From Cellulomonas sp. 73-92 (GTDB lineage Bacteria; Actinomycetota; Actinomycetes; Actinomycetales; Cellulomonadaceae): a DNA stretch of 64,000 bases. A model generated the notes under the pieces. The model was not told where the DNA came from. It was given only the letters and a program-made list of their open reading frames with translations, and did not search any database. The position numbers and the translations under genes were made by a program. The stretch covers positions 1 to 64,000 of the forward strand of contig NZ_MKTH01000024.1 in the NCBI RefSeq assembly GCF_001898175.1, in the 5' to 3' direction. Numbering within the stretch: the first letter of the stretch is position 1; each line of letters begins with the position of its first letter. Positions 1 through 7,763 of this stretch are shown in pieces.

Positions 1-693
1 CCTATCGTCCCAGGTCAGAAGGGCATTCGCGTCTCACGACCCGCCCATGACCGCGACCTCATCAGCGGATCCGGGCTCAGCGAGATTGGCAACGTGATCA
101 CTGGCAACACACCACCGACACGCCTCGGCGACGCCTTCGATGGCGACCTGCCGTTCATCACCCCAGGCGACGTGCATCACGGCACGCAGATCCGAGATTG
201 GCAGCGCACCCTTAGCGGTGTTGGCCAAAAGTCCGCCCGAGTGCTTCCCTCCGGAGCTGTCCTGACGGTGTGCATCGGGGCGAGCATCGGCAAGACCGGT
301 TGGATTGACCGCCCGTCCGCAACGAACCAGCAGATCAACGCTGTTGTTGCCAACTCGACGAGCGCGAGGCCCGACTATCTCGCCGCCCTGTTTGCATCAC
401 CGGCGTTCCAGCGACAGATCACGGAGAACGCGTCGAGCACAACTCTGCCGATACTCAACAAATCGAAGTTCGAACGACTCGCGGTTCCGGTCGCCCCGCG
501 CTGGACGCAGGACGGGCTAATGTCGCGCCTCGACACGATCCGCAACATGAGTGCCGACCTCGGTGACGCTTCGTCGGCCGCCGAGCGCCGCTCGTCTTCC
601 CTTCGCCACGCGCTGCTGGCTGCTGCGTTCTCAGGCCGGTTGACCGGCCGTTCTTCCGACCTCGACATTGCAGAGGAGTTGATGCCCGCATGA
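1..693 (+). CDS. hsdS: Type I restriction-modification specificity subunit HsdS, C-terminal part (5' end outside window)
   Basis: The reading frame is open from base 1, so the gene starts upstream and only the last ~230 residues are visible. The segment around residues 29-45 (IGNVITGNTPPTRLGD) looks like the start of a target recognition domain, and IGKTGWIDRPSATNQQINAV followed later by LPILNKSKFERLAVPVAP matches the end of such a domain. The tail (MSRLDTIRNMSADLG...RRSSSLRHALLAAAFSGRLTG) is the usual C-terminal conserved helix of HsdS proteins. HsdS directs DNA sequence recognition by the HsdM/HsdR complex. It overlaps the next gene by ATGA, so the two are probably co-transcribed. Confidence 0.85.
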   Translation, partial: PIVPGQKGIRVSRPAHDRDLISGSGLSEIGNVITGNTPPTRLGDAFDGDLPFITPGDVHHGTQIRDWQRTLSGVGQKSARVLPSGAVLTVCIGASIGKTGWIDRPSATNQQINAVVANSTSARPDYLAALFASPAFQRQITENASSTTLPILNKSKFERLAVPVAPRWTQDGLMSRLDTIRNMSADLGDASSAAERRSSSLRHALLAAAFSGRLTGRSSDLDIAEELMPA

Positions 694-1718
694 CCGCCAT
701 GTGGGGAATCCACAACGACACCCTCACGACGCAACTCGTCAACGAGGGCTTTGTCAGCATCGGGTGGGACGAACTCGGCGACCTCAGGCAGCTGCCGAGG
801 ACCTGGGAAGCGTTCAAGTCCACGTTGGCGAAGGTCTACCCGGACAGGAAGCCCCAGGCCATCGCCGGCTGGGCGGGCGTCCTCACGCGGTTCCGCGACG
901 AGATGCAGGTCGGCGACGTCGTCATCGCACCCTACAAACCGGATAGCACCGTCAATATCGGGCTCGTCGCCAGCGAGTACTACTACGACGCTGACGCGAC
1001 GATCCACCGTCACCGGCGGCGGATCGAGTGGAAGCGGGTCGGCATTCCCCGAAACACCTTCTCGCAGGCGGCGCGCTACGAGATCGGTGCGTTCCTCACG
1101 GTGTTCGCCGTGCGTCAGCACGGGGATGAGTTCCTTGCGGCCCTTCAAGCCGAGCCGTACGCGACGACGGAGCAGGTCACGCGGGCGGTCGAGGCCGTCG
1201 TCGAGACCAAGGTCGACGACTCGCCGGACGAACCGCGTGCCAGCCGCATCGCGCAGCACACGCGCGACTTTGTCCTCGATTCGCTGCTCGGCGGCATGTC
1301 GCATCGTGATTTCGAGATCTTCACGGCGGACTTGCTGCGCGCCCTCGGCTACCAGGCGCGTGTGACCGCGTACTCGCAGGACGGCGGGGTCGACGTCATC
1401 GCTCACCACGATCCGCTTGGACTCGAACCGCCACTCATCAAGGTCCAGTGCAAGCACCAGATGGGCACCGTCGGAGCGCCGGCGGTGCAGCAACTCGTGG
1501 GGACGCAGGGCGTCGGCGAGCTGTCGCTCTTCGTGACGCTCGGCTCCTACAGCCCCGACGCCCGGGCCATCGAGCGCCAGCGCAGCGGGTTGCGGCTGCT
1601 CGGCGGCGAGGACGTCGTGGACCTGGTCCTGAGTCACTACTCGGCCCTGCCCGAGTGGGTTCGCGCGGTGATTCCCCTGACGTCCGTGCTCGTCGTCGAC
1701 GACACCGCAGACGCGTGA
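690..1718 (+). CDS. Mrr-like restriction endonuclease
   Basis: A 342-aa protein. The C-terminal half carries the Mrr-type catalytic fold: HRDFEIFTADLLRALGYQA, then DGGVDVIAHHD with the catalytic Asp, and IKVQCKHQ supplying the Q-x-K pair typical of this nuclease family. The N-terminal ~150 residues (MWGIHNDTLTTQLVNEGFVSIGWDEL) resemble the extra domain found on some Mrr-family enzymes and may be a recognition domain. The start ATG overlaps the hsdS stop (ATGA). The position next to hsdS suggests an accessory restriction activity in a defence island; which modification or sequence it cuts cannot be read from the sequence. Confidence 0.82.
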   Translation: MTAMWGIHNDTLTTQLVNEGFVSIGWDELGDLRQLPRTWEAFKSTLAKVYPDRKPQAIAGWAGVLTRFRDEMQVGDVVIAPYKPDSTVNIGLVASEYYYDADATIHRHRRRIEWKRVGIPRNTFSQAARYEIGAFLTVFAVRQHGDEFLAALQAEPYATTEQVTRAVEAVVETKVDDSPDEPRASRIAQHTRDFVLDSLLGGMSHRDFEIFTADLLRALGYQARVTAYSQDGGVDVIAHHDPLGLEPPLIKVQCKHQMGTVGAPAVQQLVGTQGVGELSLFVTLGSYSPDARAIERQRSGLRLLGGEDVVDLVLSHYSALPEWVRAVIPLTSVLVVDDTADA

Positions 1719-1812
1719 GGGTGATCGCGACATCGCCCACTCCATGTCGGGCGAGTGCGGCACAATCGCCGAGGTGCTAGGCGTTACTCAGTGCGGAGAG
1801 GGGGTGGGCGTC

Positions 1813-2673
1813 ATGAGCGGACAGTTTGAGTTGCGGCTTCGTGGCATGGACGTGCCGCCCGGCGAGATCGGCCTTCGCGACCTCGCCAACATCAGCACCC
1901 AGCTGCAGGATCTGGCGACGCGTCTCGGGCGCTGGGTCGCCGGGATCGAACGTGTCGGTCGCAGCACGGGCGACGTCGAAGATGCGGTTGCCCTCCGGCT
2001 GACGACGATCCGCGCGGGTAGCACCGGCCTCGTCATCGAACGCGGGCGGGCATCCCAGCCGCTGTTCGACGTCCCGCTTGAGGAGGAGTTCGACGCTCTC
2101 CTGTGGGAGACGTGGGAGGCAATCGCGGCCGACGCCCCCCGCCAAGACACGCCACCGCTGGTGCGCCAGAGTGCCGTCGGGCTACTCGAAGCCCTCGGCC
2201 ATGCGGCGCCTGAGGCCGAGCTGAGACGTACCGCGGATGGCGCGCGCATCTCCTTTCGCCCCGGCGAGCGCGACAAGCGGGTCTGGATCGCCCCCGACAC
2301 GACCGTCGACGAGAGCGACCTCACCCTCAGCGGCGTCGTGAAGATGGTTGACCTGGATTCTCACAAGTTCCGACTCGTCGATGACGTTGGAAACCGAATC
2401 CCGCTCGAGGGCGTAGACAACTCAGATGTCGCGCGGGAGCTGCTGGACCGCCGGGCCGATGCCGTCGGTCAGCCACGTCGAGATTCGCGTGGCCGCATTT
2501 CGGCACTCGTTGTCTCGTCCATCAGTCCGGCGGACGTCCCAGTGCCGTGGACGCAACACGTACGAGACGACTCCTGGCGTGAGGCGCCGATCAGCGGTCC
2601 TGACCCTGACGGCGGCGTCGAGTTCACGGACGACGAATGGGCCGCCTTCATTTCCGCAATGAACGGCGCGTAG
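1813..2673 (+). CDS. Conserved hypothetical protein paired with a PIN-domain gene
   Basis: A 286-aa protein that I do not recognise. I chose ATG 1813 (MSGQFELRL) because a GAGAGGGGG purine run lies just upstream; an in-frame ATG at 1744 would add 23 low-quality residues. There is no signal peptide or membrane segment. It is acidic overall, with an N-terminal IGLRDLANISTQLQDL helix and a C-terminal segment ending EFTDDEWAAFISAMNGA. Its stop is three bases before a PIN-domain gene, so it could be the partner (antitoxin-like or regulatory) of that nuclease. That role is inferred only from position. Confidence 0.6.
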   Translation: MSGQFELRLRGMDVPPGEIGLRDLANISTQLQDLATRLGRWVAGIERVGRSTGDVEDAVALRLTTIRAGSTGLVIERGRASQPLFDVPLEEEFDALLWETWEAIAADAPRQDTPPLVRQSAVGLLEALGHAAPEAELRRTADGARISFRPGERDKRVWIAPDTTVDESDLTLSGVVKMVDLDSHKFRLVDDVGNRIPLEGVDNSDVARELLDRRADAVGQPRRDSRGRISALVVSSISPADVPVPWTQHVRDDSWREAPISGPDPDGGVEFTDDEWAAFISAMNGA

Positions 2674-2676
2674 CGC

Positions 2677-3096
2677 ATGGCGGCTGGAAGCTGGGTGATT
2701 CTCGACACGGACGTCTGGAGTGCACTCTACGCACACAAGCGTCCGGATCCTCGCGCGATCGAATGGCGTGACTTGCTGAGGGGCCGGCCAGTCGTGATCG
2801 CCACACAGAGCCGTGCCGAGGTGTTGTCAGGGCTGCGACAAACCCAATTGGGCCCGGAGAGGGAGACGTCAATCCGCGGACAACTCGATCGGACGCCCAC
2901 TGTGCCAGTCGACGAGGCGGTCGTCGTCGCATACGCCGCTCTCACGGCGGACTGCAGAGCCGCAGGCCACGCACTGTGGGGCAAGGTCCACACCGGGGAC
3001 CGCTGGATCGCGGCAACTGCCATCGCCATCGGTGCCCCGCTGCTCGCCGGGGACGCCATCTACGACGGCGCGCCCAAGCTCCGGCTCGTCAATTGA
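2677..3096 (+). CDS. PIN-domain ribonuclease (VapC-like)
   Basis: A 139-aa single-domain protein. The N-terminus VILDTDVWSALY holds the first PIN acidic residue, RAEVLSGLR supplies the conserved Glu, and TGDRWIAATAIAIGAPLLAGD supplies the third and fourth acids in the usual D-x-x-IAATA layout. PIN enzymes of this size cut RNA and are commonly toxins of type II toxin-antitoxin pairs. The gene directly upstream, three bases away, is larger (286 aa) than a standard VapB antitoxin, so this pair is atypical. The next gene starts about 240 bases downstream. Confidence 0.75.
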   Translation: MAAGSWVILDTDVWSALYAHKRPDPRAIEWRDLLRGRPVVIATQSRAEVLSGLRQTQLGPERETSIRGQLDRTPTVPVDEAVVVAYAALTADCRAAGHALWGKVHTGDRWIAATAIAIGAPLLAGDAIYDGAPKLRLVN

Positions 3097-3140
3097 GGTT
3101 GCGCGCCTCGAATGACGTTGAGAGTTTCACGACAACGCAA

Positions 3141-3179
3141 GACCCGAGCGCCACGACCATTCCGGACGGGTCTCGGGTC
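3141..3179 (+). terminator. Possible hairpin terminator after the PIN gene
   Basis: GACCCGAG at 3141-3148 can pair with CTCGGGTC at 3172-3179 across a 23-base loop. It lies in the 240-base gap between the PIN gene and hsdM. There is no T-run, so this is only a candidate. Confidence 0.3.
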
Positions 3180-3338
3180 CACTTCCCGAAGCTCAGCGCA
3201 ACGGGCACACCCATCGTAGAGACGCACGCCTTGCGTACGCCAGAGTTTCGCAAGCCTCACCCGGGACTGTGCGCCGTCGGCTCGGTCGAGGTTGCGGGAG
3301 GATGGCGCGGTGGTCCGGGACGTCGGGAGGAACGCAAC

Positions 3339-4820
3339 GTGGCTGACGCTCGTCGCCTGGTGGACAAGCTGTGGTCGTACTGCAACGTGCTGCGCGACGA
3401 CGGGGTCGGGACGCTGGAGTACACCGAGCAGCTGACCTACCTGCTGTTTCTTAAGATGGCCGACGAGCGGGCTCGTCGGCAGCTCAAGCCCGAGAAGATC
3501 GTCCCGGACGACCTGTCCTGGCAGCGGCTGCTCGACGCCGACGGCACCCAGCTCGAGGTCGAGTACACGAAGATCCTCGTCGGCCTGGCCAACCAGCCCG
3601 GCACGCTGGGGACGATCTTCCGCAAGGCGCAGAACCGCATCCAGGACCCGGCCAAGCTCAAGCGGCTCATCCACGACCTCATCGACGCCGAGCAGTGGTC
3701 GGCCGCCGACGTCGACATCAAGGGCGACGCCTACGAGTCGCTGCTGTCCAAGGGCGCGGAGGACGTGAAGTCCGGGGCCGGTCAGTACTTCACGCCGCGG
3801 CCGCTGATCCGGGCGATGGTCGACTGCGTGCGCCCCACGGTCGCCGACACGGTCACCGACCCGGCCGCCGGCACCGGCGGGTTCCTGCTGGCGGCGCACG
3901 AGTACGCCTCGTCGGACGCCGAGCACCTGGACCCCACCCAGCGCGCGCACCTGCGCGACGGGTTCGTGCACGGCGTCGAGCTGGTGGACGGCACCGCGCG
4001 CCTGGCCGCGATGAACCTGCTGCTGCACGGCATCGGGCAGGCCAACGGACCGTCGCTGATCGAGGTCAAGGACTCCCTCATCGCCGACCCGGGCCGGCGC
4101 TGGTCGGTGGTGCTGTCCAACCCGCCGTTCGGGCGCAAGTCGTCCCTGACGATGGTCGGCGCCGACGGGCGTGAGGCGCGCGAGGACCTGGAGATCGAGC
4201 GGCAGGACTTCGTCGTCACCACCAGCAACAAGCAGCTGAACTTCCTGCAGCACATCATGACGATCCTCGACATCAACGGCCGCGCCGCCGTGGTGCTGCC
4301 CGACAACGTGCTGTTCGAGGGCGGCGCCGGCGAGACCTTGCGCCGCCGCCTGCTGCGCGACTTCGACCTGCACACCATGCTGCGGCTGCCGACCGGCATC
4401 TTCTACGCCCAGGGCGTCAAGGCGAATGTGCTGTTCTTCGACAAGAAGCCCGCCGCCGAGCACCCCTGGACCTCGCGGCTGTGGGTGTACGACCTGCGGA
4501 CCAACCAGCACTTCACGCTCAAGCAGAACCCGTTGACCAGGGCGGCGCTGGACGACTTCGTCGCCTGCTCCGCACCCGGACGCCCGCGCTCCGAGCGGGC
4601 GGAGACCGAACGGTTCCACGCCTTCACGTACGACGAGCTCGTCGCCCGCGACAAGGCGAACCTCGACATCACCTGGCTGCGCGACGAGTCCCTGGAGGAC
4701 CTCGACAACCTGCCGGCGCCTGAGGTCATCGCCCGCGAGATCGTCGAGGACCTCTCCGCCGCCCTCGCCGAGTTCGAGGCCGTCGCCGCCGCCCTCGAGG
4801 GCACTCGCGGCGACGACTGA
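3339..4820 (+). CDS. hsdM: Type I DNA methyltransferase subunit HsdM (N6-adenine)
   Basis: A 493-aa protein starting at GTG 3339, chosen because GGGAGGAA lies 7 bases upstream and because VADARRLVDKLWSYCNVLRD is the normal HsdM beginning; the frame is open further upstream but only as a shadow of the PIN gene. The S-adenosylmethionine motif is DPAAGTGGFLL and the catalytic motif is NPPFG, the N6-adenine signature. The N-terminal helical domain (YTEQLTYLLFLKMADE) binds partners in this family. No hsdS or hsdR follows; the next gene is an unrelated hypothetical. The HsdS end at the window start is 2.6 kb upstream on the same strand, separated by the Mrr-like and PIN genes. Confidence 0.9.
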   Translation: MADARRLVDKLWSYCNVLRDDGVGTLEYTEQLTYLLFLKMADERARRQLKPEKIVPDDLSWQRLLDADGTQLEVEYTKILVGLANQPGTLGTIFRKAQNRIQDPAKLKRLIHDLIDAEQWSAADVDIKGDAYESLLSKGAEDVKSGAGQYFTPRPLIRAMVDCVRPTVADTVTDPAAGTGGFLLAAHEYASSDAEHLDPTQRAHLRDGFVHGVELVDGTARLAAMNLLLHGIGQANGPSLIEVKDSLIADPGRRWSVVLSNPPFGRKSSLTMVGADGREAREDLEIERQDFVVTTSNKQLNFLQHIMTILDINGRAAVVLPDNVLFEGGAGETLRRRLLRDFDLHTMLRLPTGIFYAQGVKANVLFFDKKPAAEHPWTSRLWVYDLRTNQHFTLKQNPLTRAALDDFVACSAPGRPRSERAETERFHAFTYDELVARDKANLDITWLRDESLEDLDNLPAPEVIAREIVEDLSAALAEFEAVAAALEGTRGDD

Positions 4821-4895
4821 GATGGGACCAGGCGATCAAGACGAAGCGGTGCACTGCCGATCGTCCGACCAAACCCACAGCCACAGGGGGCACGC

Positions 4896-6152
4896 ATGAC
4901 CGACGCCGAAGTCGTCACGCTGGAAGCGGAACTCTCCGACGGTGACGCCGCGCGCGACATTGCGAAGGCGGTCAGCGCTCGCCACTCGATCGCACGCAAG
5001 TACGTCATGAGGCTCCGGCGTCGGCACCCGGACGCGACACCGGCCGAGGTGATCCAGATGCTAGAGAGGCACTACGCAACCTCGATCACCACCGCAGGGG
5101 CGGTCATCACGGCCGGCGCGATCGCAGCGGACATCGGCATCGCCATGATCCCTGGCGTCGGGGCAGCGGCCGCAGGCGCCAAGAGTGCGGGTCAGCAGGC
5201 TGCCAAGAAGGCCGGGAAGCAGGCGGCGAAGGTCGCGGTCAAGAAGGCCGCCAAGGAGGCCGCCAAGGGAGCGGCGCTGGGCGCCGCAAGGACGGGCGCC
5301 ACAAGAGTCGCAGCGCTCTTGCCGGCCGGTGACGAGCAGCTGCAGTTCGAGATCACTGCGGTCTTCGCCCTGGCGATCGCCGATATCCACGGGATGGAAC
5401 TCGATCGAGACCAGGCTCAGGCACTGGTGTACGGCCTGTCGAACGAACGAGTCAGCCAGCAGCAGATCACGGCGATGGCCGCAGACTTGGCCAGCTCCTC
5501 GCCCGACGGGGTCGTCGATGTCGGCCACAGGATCGCCGCCGGCCGCACCGACTGGTCCCACTGGGCCAACACCCTCGCAGACGCGCTCCCCGCCAGCGGC
5601 GCGCAACAACTGGTCCGGGGCATCCAGACCGGTCAGCTCGACACGGTGCGCACGGCCCTGAGCGGAAAGCAGCAGGCTGCGATCGAGTACGGGGTCGGGG
5701 CGGTAGCAGGTGGCGTTGCGCGGTTCGTCTTCGGTCGCGAGGTCGTCGACGCGGCCAGGATCGCGTTCGGTGACGCACCCGACGCGTTCCCCGCACACCT
5801 GGCCCTGCAAGCCAACGGCGTGACTGAGGTCGATGAACACGCAGGCGCCGAACCGAATCGAGCTCTCGCCGTCCTCGAGCACGCCGCTGAGGCAACTGAG
5901 CATTGGGTCGGCGACGCGGCCAGCACGGTTGCGGCCGGGTTCAACAGCAGTGCCGACGCGATGACGCGTCCCTTCAGGAGCGTGGATATCGACGGGGATG
6001 GGATTCCCGACGAGCCGAGGGCGCTGACCGCGGTCAAGGAATTCGGTGGTGCGGTCGCGGGAGCCGCCGACGCGGTGGGCGGGAGCCTCTCAGGGATGCT
6101 CAAGCGATTGAAGCCGCACCAAGATGATCGTGAGCCTGGGGTTCAGCCCTAG
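4896..6152 (+). CDS. Ala-rich hypothetical protein with a hydrophobic glycine-zipper-like segment
   Basis: A 418-aa protein I cannot assign. Residues ~65-90 (ITTAGAVITAGAIAADIGIAMIPGVGAAAAGA) form a hydrophobic small-residue stretch that could sit in a membrane. It is followed by a Lys/Ala repeat region of the type KKAGKQAAKVAVKKAAKEAA (~105-130), then a helical domain (FEITAVFALAIADIHGMELD) loosely reminiscent of EcsC-type proteins. Near residue 365 is DIDGDGIPDE, an Asp-rich loop like those binding calcium in EF-hand or dockerin-like repeats. No signal peptide is evident. It follows hsdM by 75 bases on the same strand and may belong to the accessory island. Confidence 0.6.
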   Translation: MTDAEVVTLEAELSDGDAARDIAKAVSARHSIARKYVMRLRRRHPDATPAEVIQMLERHYATSITTAGAVITAGAIAADIGIAMIPGVGAAAAGAKSAGQQAAKKAGKQAAKVAVKKAAKEAAKGAALGAARTGATRVAALLPAGDEQLQFEITAVFALAIADIHGMELDRDQAQALVYGLSNERVSQQQITAMAADLASSSPDGVVDVGHRIAAGRTDWSHWANTLADALPASGAQQLVRGIQTGQLDTVRTALSGKQQAAIEYGVGAVAGGVARFVFGREVVDAARIAFGDAPDAFPAHLALQANGVTEVDEHAGAEPNRALAVLEHAAEATEHWVGDAASTVAAGFNSSADAMTRPFRSVDIDGDGIPDEPRALTAVKEFGGAVAGAADAVGGSLSGMLKRLKPHQDDREPGVQP

Positions 6153-6254
6153 TCGTCTCGCTGGGGCGCAGACTCCCAGGTGTTGGCAATCCCACTGGTT
6201 GCGCGCGCCTCCTTCGGTCACGAGGCTCCCAGCGGGGCGACCTACCATCCCCGC

Positions 6255-7133
6255 ATGGTTCGGCGGGTGAGGCGATCGCGGGTCGTCATCGCCATCTCTG
6301 CGGCCGGTCTCGCGCTGGCCGGCTGCGCGCCCAGCTTCGCGTCCGACGCCGCGGGAACGTCGATCGCCACGTCGGGCACCACCGCGAGCGCGAGCGCGGC
6401 TCCCACCAGCAGCGTGATCCCGAGCCCGACACCCACGGCGTCACCGAGCGCCGCCCACACCGGCCCGTGGTCGGTCGTGGCCCTCGGCGACTCCGTCCCG
6501 GCGGGCGCCGCCTGCGGGTGCACACCGTTCCCGCAGCTCAGCGCCGCGCTGCTCGCCGCCCCCGGGAGCGGCGAGGTGCCGACGGCCGACGACGCGGTCA
6601 ACGGCGCGACGAGCGCCGACGTCCTCGACTCCGCCACCACGGACCGCGAGGTCCAGGCGGACGTGGCTGCCGCCGACATCGTCGAGATCGAGATCGGCGC
6701 CAACGACGTCGCCTACAGCGCGGCGTGCGGGACGACGGTCAGCTGCTACGAGCCGACCGTGCCGATCGTGGAGCAAAACGTGCGGGCCATCGTGGCCGAG
6801 GTCCGCACGCTCACCGCGGCCCGAGGCGCGCTCGTCGTGCTGCTCGACTACTGGAGCGTGTGGCTGGGCGGGACGTACGCCGCGGCGCAGGGGCAGGCGT
6901 ACGTGGATGCCGCCGCGGCCGTGACCGGCCAGGTGAACGCGGCGATCCGCCAGGTCGCCGCCGACACGGGCGCGATCTACATCGACGTCCGGGCCGCCTT
7001 CAAGGGTCCCGGCTACACGAACGACGAGACCCGCTTCCTGGCGCCCGACGGCGACCACCCAAACGCCCGCGGTCACGCGACGATCGCGCAGGCGGTCGTC
7101 TCCGCCGTCCGCGCCACGCTGCAGGGTCGCTGA
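6255..7133 (+). CDS. SGNH/GDSL-type esterase lipoprotein
   Basis: A 292-aa protein. The N-terminus MVRRVRRSRVV plus a hydrophobic stretch ending LALAGC is a lipobox signal, so the mature protein is expected to be lipid-anchored outside the cell. A Ser/Thr/Pro-rich linker (~35-70) precedes the hydrolase domain. Blocks of the SGNH family are visible: VVALGDSVPAG (nucleophile Ser), IEIGANDV (Gly/Asn of the oxyanion hole) and PDGDHPNARGH (catalytic Asp-His). I chose ATG 6255 over GTG 6180 because it gives a clean signal peptide and because TACCAT at 6243-6248 fits a -10 box for a leaderless transcript. The substrate is unknown. Confidence 0.82.
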   Translation: MVRRVRRSRVVIAISAAGLALAGCAPSFASDAAGTSIATSGTTASASAAPTSSVIPSPTPTASPSAAHTGPWSVVALGDSVPAGAACGCTPFPQLSAALLAAPGSGEVPTADDAVNGATSADVLDSATTDREVQADVAAADIVEIEIGANDVAYSAACGTTVSCYEPTVPIVEQNVRAIVAEVRTLTAARGALVVLLDYWSVWLGGTYAAAQGQAYVDAAAAVTGQVNAAIRQVAADTGAIYIDVRAAFKGPGYTNDETRFLAPDGDHPNARGHATIAQAVVSAVRATLQGR

Positions 7134-7160
7134 CCCCGGCGGGAACGCCCGGGCCGGCGC

Positions 7161-7763
7161 TCAGAGCCGGAGGCCCGCCTCCAGCTGACCCATCGCCTCG
7201 TCGAGGAGCGCGACCAGGTCCGCGGTCGGGTCGTCGAAGAGCACGAGCTCGACGGCCACCGCCACCCCCACCACGGCTCCCACCAGGGTGCGCACGGCCG
7301 GATCGTTCGGCGGGCGTCCGGTCCGCTGCGCGACTGCCTCGCCGAGGACCTGCATCGTCGAGGAGAGCTGGTCCAGCATCGCGGCCCGCAGCTCGGGCAC
7401 GGTCACGACGAGCTCGTTGCGTTCCTTCATCGCGGCGGTCTCGTCGTCCGAGAGAGCGCCGAACGTGTCGCGGAAGCTCGCGCGCAGCGCCTGGATCGCG
7501 GTGAGCCCGGGGGGCTGTGCGAGGAACGAGCTGACGAGGATGGGGTCGAAGTCGTCGACGAGGACGACCTCCGCCTTGGTGGGGAAGTACCGGAAGAAGG
7601 TGCTCTCGGAGACCTCGGCGGCATCGATGATCTGCTGCACCGTGGTGGCCTCGTAGCCCTGCTCCCGGAAGAGGCGCAGGCCGTGCTCCTGGATCAGCTG
7701 CCGCGTGCGCGCCTTCTTGCGCTCGCGCAGCCCGGTGGTCTGCGGATCACTCGCTTCTGACAA
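7161..7763 (-). CDS. TetR-family transcriptional repressor
   Basis: A 200-aa protein. The N-terminal DNA-binding domain RERKKARTRQLIQEHGLRLF...TTVQQIIDAAEVSESTFFRYFPTK is a textbook TetR helix-turn-helix; the C-terminal ligand domain is helical and not diagnostic. I chose the TTG start at 7763 because GAGGAAGG lies 5 bases upstream; the ATG at 7808 would add 15 residues without a ribosome site. It overlaps the end of the upstream MFS gene by 17 bases, so both are co-transcribed. It probably represses this operon through the palindrome at 9309-9338. Confidence 0.85.
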   Translation of the reverse strand: MSEASDPQTTGLRERKKARTRQLIQEHGLRLFREQGYEATTVQQIIDAAEVSESTFFRYFPTKAEVVLVDDFDPILVSSFLAQPPGLTAIQALRASFRDTFGALSDDETAAMKERNELVVTVPELRAAMLDQLSSTMQVLGEAVAQRTGRPPNDPAVRTLVGAVVGVAVAVELVLFDDPTADLVALLDEAMGQLEAGLRL

